A stretch of DNA of 64,000 bases, taken from positions 3,472,001 through 3,536,000 of the forward strand of contig OX596340.1 of the NCBI GenBank assembly GCA_951394405.1, given 5' to 3'. Shown in pieces: positions 23,784 through 35,011 of the stretch. The position numbers and the translations under genes are program-made. Each line of letters starts with the position of its first letter. Within the stretch, counting starts at the first letter, position 1. This stretch comes from Coprinellus micaceus. Taxonomy: Eukaryota > Basidiomycota > Agaricomycetes > Agaricales > Psathyrellaceae. Under the pieces are notes generated by a model. It was not told where the DNA came from and did not search any database. It saw nothing but the letters and a program-made list of their open reading frames with translations.

Positions 23784-25276
23784 TCAGGAAAACCCTCCAG
23801 AACGAATTTGGGTAGAACTTGGCTAAACATGCGAAATAAGTGACAAGCCTGGCCAAATCTTTTCAAATGAGAACAGCTTGCACGAGACTTGAGCCATTTT
23901 CTGGCCATTAGGTGAAATATGTGCAGCCCTGAGCAAGTCATAGTCGTCTTTTGTCATGCCTTCTGGCATTGTGGCGAACATGGGACAACAATTGGTACCC
24001 AAGTACTCTACTCTCGATCTCGAGCAACTGGAAACCGCGGGGAGAAACTTGAGCTCCTTCGATGCCCTACGCAGATACCGGTATACGTAGAGTTGTCAAT
24101 GCGGGAAAAGATCATCTGCCCCTGGTCGACGTTCTTGGGATGGTAGGCAAGTGGGAGCTTGAAGCTCAGTCCTAGCAGACTCGGACCCCCAACACACCCT
24201 GATGAGGCTCGACCATGGCGGGAAAACGACCCTTGGCCCATATGCGGGATACACAGCCATGTCGGCCTGGCCCTCACGAGGTCAGGCTCGGCATGCACCG
24301 AGGCCGTTCACCGCGAGAATCGCCAACTCAGCTTATTCGGAGCTTCATATTTCCGTGGTGATAATATTTCACTATAGAAGGGCGACGGATGCCCACTTGC
24401 CACCATCGTCCCTTCCCATCATTCAATACCTCGACCCTTTGCGAGCCTCCTGCTCATACGATCAAATGTCCGGAGACGCCCATTCGTCTTCGAACCCACC
24501 GTGTGTTTATCCACAGGCACCCATTACCCAAGTGACTGATTATACCCCAGCCGTCACCCATGTCGATGCTCTTCCCGTTGGCCTCCACCTTGGCCTAATT
24601 TCTACCCCCCTTGATCTCCGCCGCCCTTATCCGGGGCCGCCCATACACCCGCGGCTGCAAGGCGAACGGGTATGACCTGGAACGCACTGGGACGCGCTTG
24701 CAGTCCAACCGGGCTCGCTCAGGCTAGTCCTGCCGTGCGCGGCGCCCTTTCCATCGTGGGTTCCTTTTTGCGTTGGCCCAGGTCCAGGCGTACCCGATAC
24801 GCTGACTCTCACAGATTGCGGACCTCGATCTGGCGGCCTTCCAGAACGCGGGGCTACTTGCCCGCGTTCCGAGTCGGCCCCTCGTTTACAGTCGACTATC
24901 GCCAGGTGTCCATCTCTTCAGGTAGTAGACTGTATAGGGATATGTACCTACCTTATATAGACTCCCTCGAAATACACTCTTTGAACCTTGGACTCCACAC
25001 CTAGCGTTTGGTCTCAACGTCCGGGGTCAACAACTAATACTTTCATGTTCAACACGAGTGAAGCCGGGTCAGATAGCTGTAACATCTTGCCCATGTCCTC
25101 CCAAACCCTTGTTAAATATTTGTCAAATCTTCGTCCAGCCTCAATGACATCTTGGTCAAATACGTCACCATTATTTTTGGAAAATGTGTCGAGTCTATCA
25201 AATGTCGGCCCACTCGAGCATAGGTGCAAAGATTGTCTTGAAATGTTATCGAATTTCCACTGGAGGGTTTTCCTGA
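23784..25276. mobile_element. Non-autonomous DNA transposon with 17-bp TIRs
   Basis: The left end TCAGGAAAACCCTCCAG (23784-23800) is the exact reverse complement of the right end (25260-25276). The 1,493-bp segment splits an F-box-like copy whose halves lie directly outside. Flanking 9-mers are GGGGGCGCA (23775-23783) and GGGAGCGTT (25277-25285), six of nine identical, which may be a decayed 9-bp target duplication as in Mutator-like elements. No transposase motif is visible inside; frames such as 24202-24675 have no recognisable domain. Confidence 0.7.
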
Positions 25277-25400
25277 GGGAGCGTTCGAGCAGAGCTAGTG
25301 AGGGCGCGATGCCTACAAATGAAGATGAGATGGTATTCTGTCCTTTTCTCCAGTGCCGCAAACTCGAGCTCGATTGCGTCGAGGAGAACTACTTTGTCTA
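25277..25400 (-). pseudogene. F-box-like gene fragment, N-terminal part
   Basis: The frame reads LLDAIELEFAALEKRTEYHL and RHRALTSSAR, the coiled N-terminal part of the F-box proteins at 39.7 and 35.9 kb (LLDSIELEFAALEKKREMHL, RHRALTSPAR). It ends where the TIR element begins and is truncated on its other side about 10 bp from the stop codon of the neighbouring kinase copy. Confidence 0.75.
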
Positions 25401-25408
25401 CCCTTCTA

Positions 25409-27273
25409 TCAGTTGTATTCATCCTCATCTATATCACCAAACATCCAATGTGTCCTCACATTCTCCCTCTCCTCCTCCGTCTCGGCACGCTCCAAATCCT
25501 CAGCCAGTTTCTCCCGACAGGCGTCCATAGCCGTCTCGTAGTGCTTGGCATCCACTTTCCCCTCCGGCAGAATATAGGAAAGGCACTCGAAGACCCACAA
25601 CCGCCTATCCGCCTCGCTCTGCACCTCCATGAGCGCCGCCGTCTCAGCTACGTCCCGCTCATCAAACGTGACTGGGCATAATACCGGCGTCGCACCGAAA
25701 GTCGAAGTCTCCGTCCCTGGCCCACTCACGCTGGTCGCCGGTTCAGTGAGCCTCTCCCAATTCTCCACCGCCTTCATAAGCGCGTTTTTCAGATCCAACG
25801 ACTCGCCCATCCACGGGGACCCGCTCTCAAGGTACAGGTTGTTGACGAACCGGCGACGGTACACCTCCTCCGCTTTCGCTCGCTCTCCCCCGTCCATCTT
25901 TTCGAAATTCCTTGGAAGGGAAGGTACGCCGCCCGGATGCCAAGTCTCCCGGAGCTCAAGGCCGTCGCTATCAGGGTCGACGGACTCGTCGACGTAGAGA
26001 TACCGCTCCACGCTGTCCTGCAGGAGCTCGGGGAGGACGGACGTGCGTTCCCAGTCGATTATACTGACGATCCGCCACGACCCAGACCCAGACCCGCGCT
26101 TGCGGTTGGACCGCTCGACGATAACGTTGCCGTCCCGGAGGTCTGGATGGCGTATGGAAAAGCGGCCAAAATCAGCGCCACGGACGAGCGGGGGCACGAT
26201 TTGGAGAAAGCGGTTCAGATTCGCGACGTGGTCTGAGGGAGACTGTTCCTTGTACCCATATCCCTTCCTCCGTTCGCGGCGGAAGGGCAAGCGGGGTCGT
26301 CCGAACTGTTTGAGGTAGGCGAGTTCTTTGCGGGCTGGAGCAACGAGCATGTCTTCGCCGCTTGAAACTGTAAACAGCCGAAGTCAGGTTGGGGAGGATG
26401 AGTTGAGAAGTGACATTAAGCGTACATGGTCCCCGGTCGACGTCGAGCTGCGACCGCCTTCCATACTAGTAAGTCGCGCTAACGTCTGGGCCAACGCAAA
26501 AGCGGCTATCCTCGAGTGAGATAGGTTTTCTTTTAACCAACCCCTCGAGGTCGCGTGGGTAATAGATACTCCCCCCAGCGGGGAACGCCAGCTTCGTCAC
26601 CTTCGCTTCCACCTCCGCCAGCTGTTCCAGGAATGGTCGAGTTTCCTCCGGTTCATACTGGATCTCAGGCCATACGTCGGCCAACGACCTCCCCCGCACG
26701 TATTCCATAAAGATATACTCGGTCTTCGCTGCGTTGTCCGGCCCAGGAGAATACCCGTAGACCCTTGGAACCGGGATCCCGGAGGAGTGGAGCAAATCCA
26801 TCGTCGCTACCTCACTAGCGACGGTGAGGTAGAGCGGAGGGAACCCGTACGGAACGCGCGCGACCATCTGGAACCCGTCGCGCATCGTGACGAGGAACGT
26901 ACGGTTGAATCCGCCTTCACCGAGTTTCGAGAACTCCACGACGTCGGAAGAGTCTCGACCGACTGACTCCGCTGCCAGTCGACGGAGACCCTCGACATCG
27001 AAGATGCGCCTCCGCTCTGCCTGCCGAAGAGCTTCGTTATGTCTGAAAGGGTTATATAGAGGCGTAAGACACGCCGCCTTGAGGACGACGCGACGCTACT
27101 CACACCCAACGCCCTGAAGTGAAATTGAAAAGCTCGTCCTGAGCATTTAGGTACTGGGAGGCACGGCCTGATGCTAGACGCGTTGGAGCAAAGCTATGCC
27201 GAGAGTGTGGCAAACGCGGCCGAATTCGAGGTCTCACGCACTTGAGTGCGAGTTTCGCGTTTGGGAGGCGCAT
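25409..27273 (-). pseudogene. APH-fold phosphotransferase-like, array copy 1, nonsense mutation
   Basis: The exons 27273-27104, 27042-26426 and 26367-25409 have the same splice sites as the intact copy at 37-39 kb and sum to a multiple of three (582 codons). In exon 2 the Trp codon of TYWYGRR is TAG at 26466-26468. The N-lobe (LGEGGFNRTFLV, VARVPYG) and, after the stop, the catalytic HPDLRDGN and SIIDWE are all conserved. The nonsense codon separates N-lobe and C-lobe, so no active kinase is expected unless it is read through. It is the kinase half of the first complete kinase/F-box unit. Confidence 0.85.
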
Positions 27274-27934
27274 GTCGAAGTCGAGGTGACCGGACAAGGG
27301 TCGTGTGTCGAAAATTTTATATCGAGCTGCTTTTCAGGACAGTCGGATTCCAAATGGCGAAGGGGTCACGCGACATGCCCCACCTTAAGCGCCAAGCCCG
27401 CGATCGGCTCCTCCTGAAGCCATTCGAAAGTAATGGACTCGGACTACTAAGAGAGAACTCCCTGAACGGACCGGTTTAACGTGCGTGTTAGCGGCAGCAG
27501 CTTACAACCGTTAAAATTTCACGAAACGCGGGCTAGTAAGTAGTGATGAAGGCGTTTGCACGGTTCTAAATAGGACGAGGACAAAGAGGTCGTGTGTCGT
27601 CTTGGGACTCGTCGAATCCAGTACTGGTATATCTGGTTCCTGGTGACCCCAACACATCACCCGGATGTAACGTTGAGATGAAGTCAAGATAACGTATAAC
27701 ATTGAGAGTCAAGATAAGTACGCACAGGGAGATTCGAGACGGCGATAAGTACATGAGGCCCTGCGCCAGTGGGAGGAGACTACTAGTCACTACGAGTACG
27801 AGATTCCGCAATATGTACGAATTTGCACTCCATGTCATTTGTCCCCAGACAGTATGTAGTCCTGCGAGGAGCGTGTGGACGTCCGAAAGATCCACCCTGG
27901 AGCTCGATGATAAACGATGCTACCGCCCCCTAAC
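27274..27934. other. Spacer between kinase copy 1 and F-box copy 1
   Basis: This non-coding spacer is closely similar to 39006-39675 in the next unit, which shows that the duplication includes intergenic DNA. No gene is called in it. Confidence 0.65.
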
Positions 27935-28803
27935 CTATTGATTCCCCGACGAGACCGATCGAATCACGACACCGTTCATATCATCCCCCTTCTCTCTCAG
28001 CTCACCCAGAATATCTCGCACCGGTGGGTTACGGAACATGATATCCACGCTCTTGAGCCTACGAATCCCTCCACCATCCTGACCTACGGCCCTCCGTCTC
28101 TCAATGAATTCCACCACGGCCTCTGCAATGCCGTCCTCGGATCCATCCTCAATATGGAGTACAAAAGTATCAACCTTTGGACAAAGGCACGGCTCCGTAC
28201 GACCCCGCCCTGGGGTGAGCTGCTTCAGGACATCCGAGCTGATTTTCGCTGGGTCCAACGGTGGTGGTGGGGGAGCGCCCCAGGATGGGGCGTGTCGAAC
28301 CTGCCGGGTCAGGCCGATGTGCAAGGAAGAGGCGTTAGGGCTAAGGTTCGTCAAGGCACAGATGAGGGCCGACTGCGTGAGCAACGAGTGAGATACTGTG
28401 ACCTCCTCGAGCTGCTTCCCGTACCGCCTTGTCCATTCGACGAGTGCGCTCTCATCAGAATCGTCAGGTGGAGCGTGGGTCTTTAGGGTGGAGAGACGAG
28501 TGAGCGAGGGTGTGTCGAGGGCAGAGGCGAAGTCGGCTGGTGGCGAATCTCCGAAGATGGAGAGTGACTCCAGGTGGGCCAGTGGGATGGGTGAACTAGG
28601 CTTGTCCAGGCGATCACGAGAGCCCCCAGTTGAGAAGTGAATCGAACAATGTAGGAGGTTGGGGGTCAATTTGAGAACCGTGAGAGCGTCCTTCGGGTGG
28701 AATCTGGTGTGTGGCTCTGAGGCACCAAAACAGAGATCTGTAAGGCCAGACCAAGGTATTTCAACATTGGGCCAGTCCTTGCTTGACATCCGAATGGTCA
28801 ATG

Positions 28804-29186
28804 TGTTGGAAGACAATGCTCATGTCAACTCTATCTCTACAAAGAATACCTCTATTTCGAACGTTTTACTTATCTTCTATTGTTCTACAGAGAACAACAA
28901 GCACCTTGTATTATTCCCATTATACTCGCACTTATTGTTCTCTTATCTCCACCTTATCTCCATTCACTGCTATTGTTCTCTGCTTATGGAACGTCTATTG
29001 TTCTTTCCTATTGTTCCGCATATAGGTTATCTATTGTTCTCCACAGTATATAGTCCACACTGTAAGTGGGTGAGTCCCCATCGAACTCTCCCCACTTACA
29101 GGTGCGTATCTTGTATACCCTACTTACTTCCAATCTAATATCGAACTCTCCCCACTTACAGTGGGTCATACTTGCATCGTTCTACA
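28804..29186 (+). repeat. 5' LTR of the copia element
   Basis: This 383-bp direct repeat equals 34629-35011. It contains several copies of TATTGTTCT and two copies of TCGAACTCTCCCCACTTACA; the latter can pair with the nearby ACTGTAAGTGGG. A third LTR at 63516-63898 differs at two positions. Confidence 0.97.
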
Positions 29187-29188
29187 AG

Positions 29189-29200
29189 TTATGAGCCCCG
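29189..29200 (+). other. Primer binding site, initiator tRNA-Met anticodon type
   Basis: TTATGAGCCCCG begins 2 nt after the LTR. TTATGAGCCC is complementary to the anticodon loop and stem (GGGCTCATAA) of initiator tRNA-Met, the internal half-tRNA primer known from Copia and Ty5. The tRNA itself is not in the window, so pairing beyond 10-12 nt cannot be checked. Confidence 0.7.
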
Positions 29201-29774
29201 GGCTCCTCTGATCACGCCATCCGTTATCAGACACCGCGGTAACCGCTCCACTGCCCCTCGATCGCCCATAGCCTACGGCCTCTTCTCGTGTGATATCTCC
29301 ACCTGAAGCCTATCTCCCTTCACATTTTCACTATCTTCATTTTCGCTATTTACATTTCGCTACTTACATTCCACTACCCCTCCTGATACTCAGGAGTACG
29401 TATCAACTTCCATTACCACCTTCTACCCCGCGGCAAGCGTTCCCACTACGGGAAAGAAGCTATCAGGAAGTCCACAGACGCTTACCGTCTGCGGAATTAG
29501 AGTAGTGATCCTTCTTTGAGAGGCCTGATTCGGTTGGACTGGGGAAACGACGCAACGGTAGCGCTCCCTCCATCCAAACGCTTTCAGTAACCGGTACTCA
29601 AAGTGACAGCGGGGTTCCCTCTGCGGATCTTAGTGTAAAACTTCAACTCCTTTTTAGGATATCTACGTATTGGTCCGTTTTACCTACAAAATCACGGGCA
29701 CTTTACCTATCACCTATCTCTTATCGTTTCGTACCTATCATTTTATTCTCTCCCATTCTTTATCACCTACCATC

Positions 29775-32700
29775 ATGGACTCTACCACTACGTCCTCGCC
29801 CATCATGCTCACGGCCTACACTGTGCAACAGTGGAAGTTCACTGTCGAGAACAAGGCCTTCGACCTCAACGCCTACGGCATCCTCACTGGGGAAGAGAAA
29901 AAACCTGGGAGCAATGCTGACGACAAGGTCAAGTCCGACTATGCCAGTCGCCGCTCCAAGCTCATCGGCTACGTCCGGTCTACTCTCGACCACTCCCAAC
30001 TCGAGACCGTCCTCTCTGGCATCCAAGTCACCGACATCGCTGCTATCTGGGAGAAGCTCTTGGAAACCTACCAGCCCAAGACTTCTGGCTCTCGCATCAG
30101 TGTCCTTCAGGAGATGATGGCACTTCGCATGAGGTCCTCGGGCTTTGAGAAGGAGACCTACTCCGACTTCGGATCGCGTTGCATGGCGCACGCCTCACGT
30201 CTCACTGCGCTCCTCCCGCAAGGAGCAGAATACCTTCCAGAGACAACACAGACCGTCACCATCTCCTCCCAAACGACATCGGACGGAGCAACAACGACGA
30301 TTCAATCCACCAGTCGGGGAGCACATGAACTCCTTACGCCCTCTGCTTTCGAGGAAGGATACACGGCTGCTCATCTCGCGCGCGATCTTGCAATCAGCAT
30401 GATCCCCATTGGTCTTGGCAAGGATGACACCATCCTCCGCAATACGCTCAACCACATCTCCACTGGGGACGACAATCCCCTTGAAGTCCTCGATCACCTT
30501 CGCAAGGCCGACTCCCTCGCTCGCAACACTCAGCTTGCTGAGGGGACGTCCGCCGCTCTTCAGGTAGCTACAGCTGCCCCGAAGAAGAAGGCGAAGTACA
30601 GGTGCAAGGTCCACGGTTGGCAGAACACACATGAGGACAAGGACTGCCGCGTCCAGAACTCCCAGAAGGCCAAGATCGCGGAGACACCTACCACAGCAGC
30701 GACTGCTGAGGAGAGCGTCATGATGGCCAGTGTTGCCCACATCGCAAGTCCCCTTATCCGTCGAGCTCGTAACAACCCCACTAATACTTCCTGGAACCCA
30801 GACTCAGGTGCAACCTCACATATGACACCCAATCGCAAGTGGATCCGTAACATGGTTGCGGTGAAAATTGCTGTGTCTCTCGCCAACAACGAGATCGTCT
30901 GGGCTACAGGAAAGGGGGAAGTACGTTTCACGCCTCGTATATACGGAAAGGTTGGCCAAACTGTGATATTCAACGATGTACTATATGTTCCCGCACTTCG
31001 CAATAACCTATTCTCGATCCTCTCCGTTGTTAAGAAGAGCAAAATGCGCGTCGTAATTGAAGGAGACTCGCTTGACTTCTTCAAGAATGGCGAGCTACTC
31101 CTAACAGCTACCATCGATGGAACTGTTGGCTCTCTCAATGGGACAACGCTCGAAAACACGGAAACGGAGGCAGCCTACATCTCCAAGATCGAGAAGGAAC
31201 TATTACATCAGAGGTTAGGGCACATTGGGAAGGATCGTCTGGAGACGCTTATGCGCCAAGACTTGGCCACTGGCATCCTGGTGAAAGAGGGCACGGAACT
31301 CAACGACACCTGCGAACACTGCATTGCAGGGAAGCAACATCGGGATCCATTCCCAAAACTATCAGCGAATCGCTCAACAGAGCTCCTTGGACGGATTCAC
31401 TCGGACCTCCATGGACCCCTCGCTGTACAGACACCAATTGGCTATCGATACTGGATCACATTCATTGATGACCACTCACGGTTCAAAGAGGTCGCCCTCC
31501 TGAAACACAAGAGTGACGCATTCCAAGCCTTCAAAGACTTTGTTGCCAAGAGTGAGCGAAAGCTCGGCACAAAGGTCAAGGAACTTCGTGATGACAAAGG
31601 AGGGGAATACATGGGGAACGACTTCATTCAATGGTGCAAGGGACTTGGTATCGCACGGCAACACACAGTTAAAGCCACACCTCAACAGAACGGTGTCAGC
31701 GAACGACTCAATCGCACACTAACTGAAGGGGTCATTGCCATGCTCAACCAAGCACGCCTTCCCATGATGTTCTGGGGTGCAGCTGTACTCTATTACACAG
31801 ACATCCTGAATGCGACCCCATCCTCTACATTATCGAATACTACCTCCTATGAAGTCTGGCATAAAGCAAAGCCCGATCTGTCCATGCACCGAGTATTTGG
31901 CTGCCGTGTATACGTCCATGTATTGCGCAAGGACCGCAAGAACCTCCAGTCACACACGGAGCCTTGTGTCTTTATCGGCTTTGAACCAGGCTACAAAGGC
32001 TGGAAATGCTACAATCCAGTGACGAAGAAGATCACCATATCCCGGGATGTTATCTTCGCTGAAAGCACCTTCCCTGGTCTCTCGACCGTAGGGAATGAAC
32101 AGGCATACACGCCTATAGGCATTAGGGACATCTGGCCAGACGCCGATCTCGAACCGGAGAATCCACCTCTTGCACCACCTCATGCTCCCATCGCGCCACC
32201 ACTGCCTCCCCATGACCATCCAGACGATGGATCAGACGAGAGCGACAACGATGATGATGGAGACCAAACAGCACCTCGGACTCCCGAGCGACCTCCTAAA
32301 ACTGAGCCTAAGACGCCAGCCACACAGCAACCGTCTGTCCATCCGTCAATTCCACCTACTCCTACGAAAAGGGATCCCTCATCTACTCCCTCAACGAAAC
32401 AGCTGCTACCAATACCTGCCTTGTTCCCAGGGCTCCCTGCACCAGCTGAGGATGGACCCATGTTCCCAGAACTACCTCCTCCAGCACCAGTCGCACCTCC
32501 AGCACCTGCCCAGAAACGCACCCAGCCACCTCCCCCTCCCCCTCGCGAATCAATCCCTCGCAAGGCGAAAGTTCCGAAAGCTCCACCGCTAGTAGCACAA
32601 AGCTCCCGGCCCGTACGGAAAACGGCAACGACCGTCAAGGACTACCAACTCGCGAGTGGAAAAGGGAGACGCGGTACAATTCCAGTGGCCAGGCGTGAAG

Positions 32701-34601
32701 GGGGTGAACAGGTAGCAGATCGAGGGGGTGCACAGAGAAACAATCAGCTACCCGAAACAGAGGATGAGGATGAGGATGAAGACGACGATGAAGACGACGA
32801 ACCTGTACAACCCATTGCAGCTGAGGACTTTGACCTTGACGACGAACCTGTAGACATGGAAGATGCACTACGTGCCACCAGTATACTTGATTCTCTCATC
32901 AGTCTATACCACATCCCCCTGGAAGAGACCCTGACTCTCAACCAAGGCATGGAAATGGCATTCTACATGGCACAGGACAAAGCACTAGGAGCGGCTACAC
33001 GCCGTCCAGGAGATGCGCCTCGGACACACTGGGAAGCCTTTGCAGGACCAGATGGCGAACACTGGCAGACTGCAGCACAGGTTGAGATTGACGCCCTAAC
33101 CACCAATGGCACTTGGGAACTAGTCGAACTACCAGAGGGATGAAAGGTTGTCGGATCACGATGGGTCTTCCTCATCAAACGAAAGGCAGATGGCACAATT
33201 GACCGCTACAAGGCTCGACTTGTTGCCAAGGGATACTCCCAAATGCCTGGAGTAGACTACGATCAGACATGGGCACCTGCATCTCATCTCACATCAATCC
33301 GCGCGATCTTCGCCCAAGCCACCATGGAAGGACACTTCATCGAGACCATTGACGTCGACAATGCCTACCTCAACGGAACAATCGAGGAGCAATACGAAGT
33401 CTACATGGAGCAAGCGCCAGGGTTTGAGATCAAGAATCCAGACTCAAAGGGACGGAGATGGGTGTGCCGGCTAAAGAAAGGTTTATATGGCTTGAAACAG
33501 AGCGGACGACTATGGTACCAAAAGCTAGCATCAGAACTTGAAGCAATCGGATTCACCCAAATAAAGTCTGACCCAGCTATCTATGTCTGGGAGATGGATG
33601 GGACCCGCATTGTTGTACCAGTCTTCGTTGACGACATCACCATAACCTCGAAAAGCCAAGAAAAGATCCAATGGCTCAAGGACTCCCTTGCCAAGGTCTT
33701 CAAGATCAAGGATCTCGGACCCACCTCGTACCTGCTTGGAATCAAGGTTGACTACGACCGCGAGAACCGAGTCATGCGCCTATCCCAGACTCAATACATC
33801 CTCGACATGCTTGCGCGATTCAAGATGGAGGACTGCTACCCAGTAGGAACTCCAATGGATCCAGGAAGCGGTGCTACCCTCACCAAGTACATTCCAAACA
33901 AGGCTGACGACGAGATGATGAAGAATGTCCCATACATGAATGCCATCGGCGCCCTGATATACCTTATGATTGCAACACGCCCTGACATCGCCTACGCTGT
34001 TGCCAAACTAGCCCAATACAACTCCAACCCTGGACCTATGCATTGGAAAGCAGTCAAGCACCTATTCCGTTACCTCAAGGGAACCAAAGATCTGAAGCTC
34101 ACCTATCGTAACAATGGTAGAAAGATGTCTTCGGAACTCTTCCAAGCATACAGCGACGCAGATCATGCTGGGTGCCTTGACACGCGACGATCCACATCTG
34201 GATTTGTCATTAAAATGGGATCAGGAGCAGTTAGTTGGTTGGCAAAGAAGCAATCAACGGTGGCAGACTCCTCAACAGAGGCAGAGTACGTCTCCGCATC
34301 GAGCGCTGGAAGGGACATCATCTGGATGCGCACACTCCTGAAGGAACTTGGTCACGACGTCTCTACTCCCTCACCACTCATGGTCGACAACCAATCCGCA
34401 CTCAAGGTTCTCCGGAACCCAGAACTCCATAGCCGAATGAAGCACATCGATATAAAGATGCATTGGATTCGGGATGCTATCAAGCGAGGCGACATTACTG
34501 TTCACTTTTTATCTACTACCGATATGATCGCCGATATATTTACTAAACCTTTACCCAAACCTGCCGTTGAACGTCATCGACTTGCTCTTGGACTCGAGTA
34601 A
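29775..34601 (+). CDS. Copia gag-pol polyprotein with one in-frame TGA
   Basis: The frame runs 1,609 codons from ATG 29775, interrupted only by TGA at 33141-33143. Visible in order: gag; a CCHC-like knuckle (RCKVHGWQNTHEDKDC, near 30600); aspartic protease DSGATSHM (about residue 342); integrase zinc domain (HQRLGHIG..CEHC) and DDE core (HSDLHGP, LRDDKGGEY, PQQNGVSERLNRT); a Pro- and acid-rich linker (32150-32850); reverse transcriptase (IDVDNAYLNG, VFVDDITI at about residue 1283); and RNase H (AYSDADHAGC, STEAEYVSAS). The TGA lies between PEG and KVVGSRWVF, at the entrance of the RT domain, where relatives usually have Arg or Lys. It would yield a truncated product with gag, protease and integrase but no RT, unless it is read through. 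Confidence 0.95.
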
Positions 34602-34616
34602 ATACAGAGACATTAC

Positions 34617-34628
34617 ATTGAGGGGGTG
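34617..34628 (+). other. Polypurine tract
   Basis: CATTGAGGGGGTG directly precedes the 3' LTR at 34629. The purine run GAGGGGG is the expected plus-strand primer site. Confidence 0.75.
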
Positions 34629-35011
34629 TGTTGGAAGACAATGCTCATGTCAACTCTATCTCTACAAAGAATACCTCTATTTCGAACGTTTTACTTATCT
34701 TCTATTGTTCTACAGAGAACAACAAGCACCTTGTATTATTCCCATTATACTCGCACTTATTGTTCTCTTATCTCCACCTTATCTCCATTCACTGCTATTG
34801 TTCTCTGCTTATGGAACGTCTATTGTTCTTTCCTATTGTTCCGCATATAGGTTATCTATTGTTCTCCACAGTATATAGTCCACACTGTAAGTGGGTGAGT
34901 CCCCATCGAACTCTCCCCACTTACAGGTGCGTATCTTGTATACCCTACTTACTTCCAATCTAATATCGAACTCTCCCCACTTACAGTGGGTCATACTTGC
35001 ATCGTTCTACA
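34629..35011 (+). repeat. 3' LTR of the copia element
   Basis: This 383-bp copy is identical to the 5' LTR at 28804-29186 and is followed by the CAATG target duplication. Confidence 0.97.

Larger units (their letters stand above)
28804..35011 (+). mobile_element. Ty1/copia LTR retrotransposon, full length, 6,208 bp
   Basis: Both LTRs (28804-29186 and 34629-35011, 383 bp each) start TGTTGG, end TTCTACA and appear identical base for base. The target duplication is CAATG at 28799-28803 and 35012-35016; the homologous empty site in the intact F-box gene (near 40535) has CAATG once. A primer binding site follows the 5' LTR, a polypurine tract precedes the 3' LTR, and a gag-pol frame lies between. 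Order within pol is protease, integrase, reverse transcriptase, RNase H, which defines copia. Identical LTRs indicate a recent insertion. Confidence 0.97.

Noticed and set aside
28804..29063. Short protein-coding frames within the LTRs that recur at 28.8, 34.6 and 63.5 kb
   Set aside because: They recur only because the LTRs are repeats. The frames cross the LTR border into unrelated DNA.
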